Below are positions 59,115 through 64,000 of a stretch of DNA of 64,000 bases, in pieces. Numbering within the stretch: the first letter of the stretch is position 1; each line of letters starts with the position of its first letter. This stretch comes from Turneriella parva DSM 21527. Lineage in GTDB: Bacteria > Spirochaetota > Leptospiria > Turneriellales > Turneriellaceae. The notes under the pieces were generated by a model. That model searched no databases and had not been told where the DNA came from. It saw nothing but the letters and a program-made list of their open reading frames with translations. The stretch covers positions 3,658,001-3,722,000 of the forward strand of contig NC_018020.1 in assembly GCF_000266885.1 (NCBI RefSeq), in the 5' to 3' direction. The position numbers were made by a program, and so were the translations under genes.

Positions 59115-61008
59115 AATAGAGCGCCGGCTCGGTATCTCAAAGAACTCCGCCCTGCTCCTAAAACGCAGGCTTCAACTATTCGCCTCCGACCAGATGGAGA
59201 AAGTTAAATCTCTGATGCAAAGAGAGCTAACCGAAAAGTTTCCTGACTCCGCCTCCGGCGAAACCAAACTACCACCCACCGCAGGCGATCAACACGTCTC
59301 TACCGTTCTCGGCGACCGACCTGTTCCCCAAGCCGACTCTTGTGTCCTGTACTCAGCCTCCCAACGCGCAAACCAGGGACGTAAGCGGCACAAGCACACC
59401 GGTCAGACAGCATCCATCTACCTTGCAAACAAACTCGGCGGAAAACAAGTCGGGACACTCGTCCACACCCTGTCCTGGAAAGGCGGTCCTATCATATACG
59501 ACTCAATCCCCAACAACCAGGCTCAAACACTCCGACCCTTATTAGACAAGTATATACCAAAGAACGTGCCCCTGTTCACCGACGAAGGCTACAAGTTCTA
59601 CTACCGAATCAATCGAAACCACCGGATGGTGAATCACAACAGAAAGTCCGCAGACCCCCGTTACAAATGGGCACGTAATCGTTGGTCAATCAACGGGATC
59701 CACAACCAGGTCGCCGAAGGCAACCACCGAAACCTGAAGTACCACTTCACCGCAGGTTACTCATACATCCGACCAGAGTTCAGTCAGCTGTACCTGAACG
59801 AATACGCCTTCTGGAAGAGCTTAAAGTATTACGGCTGGAGTAAGCTCATAGACCAGAGATTAAGAGACCACTTAGAAAACAGCCAGACTCAAAGGTCGGC
59901 ACAAGAACAGGTAGAGCAAAGCTCCCGCAGCGCAACCGGAACCAAAGGTTCCTGCGGTTCTACCGCAACTACACTTACTTCAGATTTCCCTGTCCAGCTT
60001 CAGTACCCCAGACCCATGAAGCCATACGTTCGAAGAACACCCAACGCTAAACGCAAAGATAACACAGCCAGGAACGAAGCTCGAATTCCACAGGAGTCGA
60101 CCCAAGAATATTCACCCCAGAAGACAAAAACTCAAAACTTTGTTGACAACTTCAAAAATCCCGAATCGTCTATAGATTCCCGACGAGCGTTAAATCTTCC
60201 TTCTTCCAATGCGATAGCATCCCAAGATGCAATCGCATTCCCCTCAAGAGAACAAAACAAATACGTTCTCTCTTCCCCGATTGCAGTTTCTGCAAACCTG
60301 TCTTCAGGATCTTCTCTTTCTAAGGTCACTGGTTCGAATCCTGCATTTCGCATTATCGAAAGTGAGCAAGTCCCAACATCGGCAACCGGATCTGACAGCT
60401 TCGCTGTCAGCCCGGACCCGACAAGTTTGGGGTTTGTGAGCTTGAGATATCCCCTGAAGAATTGGCTACAAGTGCGCCTGCAATCCCTGCAATACAAACC
60501 GCCTACACTCGAAGAAAGAAAATCTTGGGGCACCCAGGGGGAGGAAGGCTTATCCGCCGGCGAGCTCTCCACCCTCCTGTCTCCCCAACAACTCACCGAT
60601 CACGAAACCGCGAAGCGAGATTACGAATCATTCCTAGACCGACAGACAAAATCAGACAAGGCTTCGCAGAAGCTCTACGAGTATTACGCCGCCCGCCTAT
60701 GGGAGTTCCTCGACGAAGGCGAATGGAGCGATCTTGACTCCGTGATCGACACAGCCAACATCCCGCGTGCCAAGGCCTACCGGATCATCCGGCTTTGGGC
60801 CCTGCGCGGATTCGCCTCCGTCGTCGATCGCAGCCACCCTGACGGGTACAACTTCAAATTTATCTACGATTTGAAGAGGACTTTCCCATTCCTGCCCAAC
60901 ATCCGGTACGTCCTGCGCCGCTCCGAGTTCGCCAACTTCCACGCCCTGTACGAACAAAAAGTCCAGCGCCACTACGTTCAGCGCAAATCCAAGGAGAAGT
61001 ACCAATGA
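58891..61008 (+). CDS. IS1595-like transposase with C-terminal winged-helix domain, copy 3
   Basis: 705 aa from a TTG (LLLYPKFCPTHNQPLTKSIS); homology to copy 2 continues about 28 codons farther upstream without a start codon. Zinc-ribbon Cys/His (FCPTHN, RCSHPDCQHQQS), core with PQADSCVLYSASQRANQGRK, FTDEGYKFYYRINRNHRMVN and IHNQVAEGNHRNLKYH, then a 230-residue low-complexity linker and the conserved tail YYAARLWEFLDEGEWSDLDS, NIPRAKAYRIIRLWALRGFA. The most complete of the three copies. Typical IS1595 transposases are about 300 aa, so the linker and tail roughly double the length. Confidence 0.75.
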   Translation: MLLLYPKFCPTHNQPLTKSISTRAYSIRCSHPDCQHQQSRFSHTPLHHFKLPIWMFGWALHESIARYPQVLSASEIERRLGISKNSALLLKRRLQLFASDQMEKVKSLMQRELTEKFPDSASGETKLPPTAGDQHVSTVLGDRPVPQADSCVLYSASQRANQGRKRHKHTGQTASIYLANKLGGKQVGTLVHTLSWKGGPIIYDSIPNNQAQTLRPLLDKYIPKNVPLFTDEGYKFYYRINRNHRMVNHNRKSADPRYKWARNRWSINGIHNQVAEGNHRNLKYHFTAGYSYIRPEFSQLYLNEYAFWKSLKYYGWSKLIDQRLRDHLENSQTQRSAQEQVEQSSRSATGTKGSCGSTATTLTSDFPVQLQYPRPMKPYVRRTPNAKRKDNTARNEARIPQESTQEYSPQKTKTQNFVDNFKNPESSIDSRRALNLPSSNAIASQDAIAFPSREQNKYVLSSPIAVSANLSSGSSLSKVTGSNPAFRIIESEQVPTSATGSDSFAVSPDPTSLGFVSLRYPLKNWLQVRLQSLQYKPPTLEERKSWGTQGEEGLSAGELSTLLSPQQLTDHETAKRDYESFLDRQTKSDKASQKLYEYYAARLWEFLDEGEWSDLDSVIDTANIPRAKAYRIIRLWALRGFASVVDRSHPDGYNFKFIYDLKRTFPFLPNIRYVLRRSEFANFHALYEQKVQRHYVQRKSKEKYQ

Positions 61009-61229
61009 CCCCGGAGCCCTGCCGCCGCTCGTTTTCATTCTTCTTCCTCTCCGGACACATTGGACGCATTTTTTCATGCTTTTCAGGTTCCATCGTCAGG
61101 CAGGTGATATCTGAAATCCCCGCTAACGATGCTCTCTTGCCAGCCGTATCAGCTCCCAAAGTTAACCGTATCTCACTCAGACCCGGAATCCTTGAACAAA
61201 AAGCCATCCAACTGGATGCAGGAGATTAA
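61005..61229 (+). CDS. small protein co-translated with transposase copy 3
   Basis: 74 aa; ATG overlaps the transposase stop (ATGA) and the TAA stop abuts the next ATG (TAAATG). The sequence (RRSFSFFFLSGHIGRIFSCF, then IPANDALLPAVSAPKVNRIS) has a Phe-rich segment but no recognised domain. Gene packing argues for a real gene; it is absent after copy 1. Confidence 0.5.
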   Translation: MTPEPCRRSFSFFFLSGHIGRIFSCFSGSIVRQVISEIPANDALLPAVSAPKVNRISLRPGILEQKAIQLDAGD

Positions 61230-62105
61230 ATGAATACACAAGTCCAAGAGAAGTCTCAAGTCAAAAATCGACCAGCGACAACAGTCGAATTCGAACGTTG
61301 GTACATGCGGAGCGATACCCCGTTTCAAAACGGCACCCTTGAGTTCAAAACACGCCAGTTTTCAACGAGCCCGGGACATTTGCCCCTGTCCGGCAATTAT
61401 CGAGAAAACTCTCGGGGGCTTTACGAAAACCTGGAATTTCTTGAATTCCTTCACTCAACCATTACCCAAGTGGAGCCCGACGGTGCTCACGTCTCCGATC
61501 CCGATGACTGTCTGCGAGCCCTGCAACGTGCCCTTGGCGGTGCACTATTTCTCCCCAACCCATACCCAGCAGTCATTAGCATCGCCGGCAATACCCCAAG
61601 GTTCTTGCTCATGGAGGTCTTGAAGCGTTCACTCGGCGACCGGGTGGTTCATCTCAGCTCCCAAGATCTCGATCAAATCACAAGTCTGACTCGGAACGGG
61701 CTCTGGCGTTTAACGAATGCACGCTTGCTGCTCATTGATATTCCCCGGCGCGTGACGGATCAAGAAAAAGAAATACTGATCAGCCTGCTTTATCGGACAT
61801 CCGTTTCTACCGGCATGCAGTACGATCCCTTTATGCGTCCATTTTCAGCCATACCAGTACTCTTCACCCCCGACGAGACCTGTTCAGACCCGACAGGTAT
61901 TTCCGACGACCAAACCTCAGTCCAGACATTCATGCTCCGCGATGAAGGCCGCACGAGTCTCTGCCTGCATCAACACTTAAACGCGGCTATCGCACAGGAT
62001 CAAATCGATCTATTCCTGTGCTGGCTGCTCGACGGTGCCTACCTGGAAGATGAGTTCCGGAAAGAACCCGAAAACAGGCTACTCTCAATCCCAGAACTCA
62101 GCTGA
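61230..62105 (+). CDS. protein resembling a degenerate D5-type primase/helicase C-terminus
   Basis: 291 aa with GGAGAT before the ATG. The central part, PAVISIAGNTPRFLLMEVLK followed by RSLGDRVVHLSSQDLDQITS and WRLTNARLLLIDIPRRVTDQ, follows the layout of superfamily 3 (D5-like) helicases of phages and plasmids (P-loop, LLEVLKxLLG, then Walker B), but the P-loop Gly-Lys-Ser/Thr is replaced by GNTPRF, so ATP binding is doubtful. N- and C-terminal parts unrecognised. Followed by a terminator. Not present in the copy 1 neighbourhood. Confidence 0.45.
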   Translation: MNTQVQEKSQVKNRPATTVEFERWYMRSDTPFQNGTLEFKTRQFSTSPGHLPLSGNYRENSRGLYENLEFLEFLHSTITQVEPDGAHVSDPDDCLRALQRALGGALFLPNPYPAVISIAGNTPRFLLMEVLKRSLGDRVVHLSSQDLDQITSLTRNGLWRLTNARLLLIDIPRRVTDQEKEILISLLYRTSVSTGMQYDPFMRPFSAIPVLFTPDETCSDPTGISDDQTSVQTFMLRDEGRTSLCLHQHLNAAIAQDQIDLFLCWLLDGAYLEDEFRKEPENRLLSIPELS

Positions 62106-62114
62106 TCATCATCG

Positions 62115-62140
62115 GGGCGGCCTCGCGCCGCCCTTCTTTT
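62115..62140 (+). terminator. intrinsic terminator
   Basis: GGGCGGC / GCCGCCC stem with a CTCGC loop followed by TTCTTTT, ten bases after the stop codon at 62105. As after copy 1, a terminator isolates the HNH gene from the transposase transcript. Confidence 0.85.
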
Positions 62141-62202
62141 GCCAAGCTCCCGGTTCTTTCATTTACCAGAAAATTCTCTCACCCGCACCGGCATCATTTT
62201 TC

Positions 62203-62520
62203 ATGTTAATGTTTCATTTCACTATGGAATCAAAACCAACATATAAATTCACCGCCAAGGATTTCTATTCTCTCCTTGAAAGACAGAACTACCGCTGCGC
62301 CCTGTCCGGCCGCGAGCTTACGCCTGAAAACACAGACGCCGAACATATCTTGCCTCTCGACTCAGGGGGGTCCCACACTCCTCAGAATATTTATCTCATT
62401 GTGCGTGATGCCGCTCGTCTCAAACGCCATCTGACCGAAGCGCAGGTCATCGATCTTTGCTTCGACATCCTTAAAACAAGAGGGCCAGCCTTTGGCATCA
62501 CAGTCACGAAAGTTTCCTGA
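62203..62520 (+). CDS. small HNH endonuclease, copy 2
   Basis: 105 aa from ATG 62203, or 99 from ATG 62224. An upstream in-frame start at 62035 would run through the terminator and is rejected. YKFTAKDFYSLLERQNYRCA, LSGRELTPENTDAEHILPLD and GGSHTPQNIYLIVRDAARLK carry the HNH residues. Closely similar to the gene at 26758, including the final TKVS, whose codons also encode the start of the next protein in the +1 frame. Confidence 0.85.
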   Translation: MLMFHFTMESKPTYKFTAKDFYSLLERQNYRCALSGRELTPENTDAEHILPLDSGGSHTPQNIYLIVRDAARLKRHLTEAQVIDLCFDILKTRGPAFGITVTKVS

Positions 62521-63133
62521 GACCCGCGCCTGGGGCATCTGCAATAACTTTAACCAGCGCATTATCCGAGTTCAGGCCGTGCGGCGAAAGCGGGCGAGGC
62601 AAGAGCCCGTGCGCCAATTCACGACATGGAATCTAACCAGCCGCCGCCTGTATCGATACTTCTTTTACAAAATCCATGAAGTCCCACCCTCCACTCGAAT
62701 ACGCGCAAAGCGTTCACCCTGGACACTCCGGATTCAAGGACTAATCCGCGAGCTGCGCCGCCGAAATGGTGATTATCGTCGCCGTTGGCAACGTCGGATA
62801 TTTCAAGTTCTGGAGCTTTGGTCTCGCTCTGCAAAGACCCTAAGACAAAAAAGAGACGACGCATGGCAAACCCGTATGCAAATCCTTATCTCGGCAAACT
62901 ACTGGCTTCGGCGCCAAGGCACAAAGCCAGCTGGCCCGCAAACCTGGACAAACGTACTTTGGAGGGCGGCGCATCTGAAGCAGCGTAAATCAGAGAAAGC
63001 ACCTGAATCCGCATGGCAAGTCAGGCTTCGCATCATCGCAGCAACGCGGTTTCGTACTCGCACCCAGGGCTGGAATCGCACACATAATCGAATTGTGCAG
63101 AGCTTTAATTCAAATCTCAAGCGCGCAAAATAA
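62492..63133 (+). CDS. Arg/Trp-rich basic protein, copy 2
   Basis: 213 aa from a TTG overlapping the HNH gene by 29 bases in the +1 frame, the same relation as at 27050. Homology with the other copy begins at KFPETRAWGICNNFNQRIIR and covers RRLYRYFFYKIHEVP, WTLRIQGLIRELRRRNGDYR, RWQRRIFQVLELWSRS, WTNVLWRAAHLKQRK and RTQGWNRTHNRI. More basic than the first copy. Conservation at the protein level in two diverged copies supports a real gene. Unknown family. Confidence 0.78.
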   Translation: MASQSRKFPETRAWGICNNFNQRIIRVQAVRRKRARQEPVRQFTTWNLTSRRLYRYFFYKIHEVPPSTRIRAKRSPWTLRIQGLIRELRRRNGDYRRRWQRRIFQVLELWSRSAKTLRQKRDDAWQTRMQILISANYWLRRQGTKPAGPQTWTNVLWRAAHLKQRKSEKAPESAWQVRLRIIAATRFRTRTQGWNRTHNRIVQSFNSNLKRAK

Positions 63134-63199
63134 TTTTTGACATTTTGGGCCTCGCTAGTTATTTTTGCCTTACTTCAGCGGAGAATTAGATACTCTGCT

Positions 63200-63326
63200 G
63201 CCTTTGCTTGGGCCTCAGCCCATCCATGGGTACCTGATGACGCTTGAAAAAGCGTGTTGAGCCTGCTGTTGTTGAGTCCCGAGGCGCCACTAATGCCACA
63301 CTCAACACCAGGCTCCCGGGAGCCTC
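63200..63326. ncRNA. structured non-coding region with competing stems
   Basis: GGGC/GCCC (63210-63221), ACGCTT/AAGCGT (63240-63255), GAGCCTG (63259) with CAGGCTC (63309) enclosing GTTGAG/CTCAAC, and the 16-bp palindrome AGGCTCCCGGGAGCCT (63310-63325). The CAGGCTC strand can pair either upstream or downstream, so two folds exclude each other, as in an attenuator leading into the gene at 63327. Confidence 0.45.
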
Positions 63327-63770
63327 ATGGAGTCAGCAAATTCAGTTCACGAAAAGCATCATCTTCGGGATTTTAAGGCACTTCACCTTCGGGCAAAGCA
63401 ACTGCGACGGAAAGGATATTCAAAAACAGAGATTGCGAAAGTTCTGGCTGTTAGCCGGATAACGATCTGCCGGTGGCTCCCGCCACGGGGTACACACCGC
63501 CGCAGAACTGCACCGCGCTCCAAAGGTAGGCCTCCAATCATTACGCATGACCTGTTAATCTATCTGGAGCAGATGCGTCAGAATGATCCAGACACCATTA
63601 GAGAAACGTGGGACGAGATACCGGCTGACTGGGTAATCAGTACTGTAAAGCGATACTGTCACAAGAAAATCAGTCGTGAATCCGTTAGAAGAATTCGGTT
63701 ACATTTCCAACATAGAAATCCAGAGAAGAGTGCATCTGCATTCTCCGAGCTCCGGGAAAGTCCGATGTAA
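63327..63770 (+). CDS. helix-turn-helix protein (IS630-type N-terminal domain)
   Basis: 147 aa. LRAKQLRRKGYSKTEIAKVL followed by AVSRITICRWLPPRG is the HTH_23/IS630-like first DNA-binding domain, and GRPPIITHDLLIYLEQMRQN with STVKRYCHKKISRESVRRIR matches the second half of the same double HTH. The DDE catalytic domain that follows in IS630 transposases is absent, so this is either a stand-alone regulator or a truncated transposase. The structured region just upstream may regulate it. Confidence 0.65.
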   Translation: MESANSVHEKHHLRDFKALHLRAKQLRRKGYSKTEIAKVLAVSRITICRWLPPRGTHRRRTAPRSKGRPPIITHDLLIYLEQMRQNDPDTIRETWDEIPADWVISTVKRYCHKKISRESVRRIRLHFQHRNPEKSASAFSELRESPM

Positions 63771-63935
63771 CAATTTTTGTGCAAAACTCGCCAAATCTCT
63801 TCGGGCTGTAGAGGCTACATAGAGGAAACTGGCCGGGTTGGAGCACTTTTTTTAGTCATCGATTCTGCACCGCAGAAACATTGCTTTCATGCTTGGAACG
63901 CGATAGAGCGACCAGATGCATAAAGGAGAATAAGA

Positions 63936-64000
63936 ATGAAAAGTGATGATAGAGTTGAAAATATCCCGCTGCGTATAGATCGTGAACCCAACACCAATGA
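63936..64000 (+). CDS. start of an unidentified gene (cut by window end)
   Basis: ATG at 63936 with AAAGGAGAATAAGA upstream, a strong ribosome-binding site very like that of the Rad52 gene at 30936. The visible residues are MKSDDRVENIPLRIDREPNT, then N. Too short to classify. The 165 bases before it contain no other feature that I can see. Confidence 0.55.
   Translation, partial: MKSDDRVENIPLRIDREPNTN

Noticed and set aside
60330-60352. A real tRNA gene at the GGTTCGAATCC block
   Set aside because: No acceptor, D or anticodon arm could be built around it; the T-stem itself is imperfect and the frame is used for protein.
60132-60596. - strand frame containing RNAGFEPVTLE
   Set aside because: This kind of peptide is typical of false frames antisense to a T-arm-like sequence; it lies opposite the transposase linker.
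62035-62202. Upstream extension of the second HNH gene
   Set aside because: It would pass through the end of the preceding gene and a strong terminator, and the other copy has no such extension.

Overview
ORGANISM AND OVERALL NATURE. The best taxonomic clue is the V-type ATPase operon at 13.5-21.0 kb, whose order (E, a DUF2764-type subunit, A, B, D, I, K, with no separate F or G gene) is the arrangement known from spirochaetes. With the higher GC of that core block and the HDOD and cyclase signalling genes beside it, this suggests a chromosome of a spirochaete, perhaps a Leptospirales relative such as Turneriella or Leptonema. The taxon is inference; the operon is seen directly.

REGION 1 (1-10.88 kb): a chromosomal integron cassette array. 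Thirteen attC sites of about 190-225 bp, all in the same orientation, separate twelve complete cassettes and one partial one. Most cassettes carry one + strand gene. Four carry two-gene toxin-antitoxin modules (AbrB/PIN, YefM/YoeB-like, PIN plus a 59-aa partner, HigBA-like), some with their own promoters. Two cassettes (6.17-6.45 and 7.65-8.03 kb) have no convincing sense gene. Every cassette carries its own 17-23 bp terminal inverted repeat with an invariant A/G difference at position 11. Small hairpins, several sharing the loop ATCCTT, sit beside the cassette genes. No integrase gene is in the window; from attC orientation it should lie to the left.

REGION 2 (10.88-13.5 kb): insertion-sequence debris. 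A complete IS3-family (IS2-like) element sits inside the last attC, the far half of that attC is missing, and degraded transposase remnants follow.

REGION 3 (13.5-24.5 kb): host core. The V-ATPase operon is followed by an HDOD protein, a class III nucleotide cyclase with an ATPase-like N-terminus, and a radical SAM protein on the opposite strand.

REGION 4 (24.5-64 kb): accessory DNA. One intact-looking and two partly defective copies of an unusual IS1595-like transposase (with an extra C-terminal winged-helix domain) lie at 24.5, 57.3 and 58.9 kb in the same orientation and bracket about 31 kb of cargo. The first and last copies are each followed by a small HNH nuclease gene, an overlapping Arg/Trp-rich gene in the +1 frame, and a hairpin-rich non-coding stretch. 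Cargo from 28.9 to 36.7 kb is phage- or plasmid-like (Rad52-type annealing protein, Gp157, a sigma factor, DUF932, a double AAA+ ATPase). Cargo from 36.9 to 57.2 kb is a defence island: an HNH protein and a nuclease-like protein whose start codons overlap on opposite strands; a membrane protein and TIR protein on the + strand; then an eight-gene - strand run DUF499 - DUF3780 - DUF1156 methyltransferase - SNF2/PLD helicase - TIR - CAP12-like TIR - ThsB-like TIR - membrane protein; then a DUF262/HNH nuclease gene split by an IS481-family element with a 7-bp target duplication.

The observations I judge most worth following are the cassette-end inverted repeats, the methyltransferase-helicase defence operon with three appended TIR genes, and the transposase / HNH / Arg-Trp-rich / structured-RNA unit. 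All family assignments are by eye from motifs; no database search was possible.
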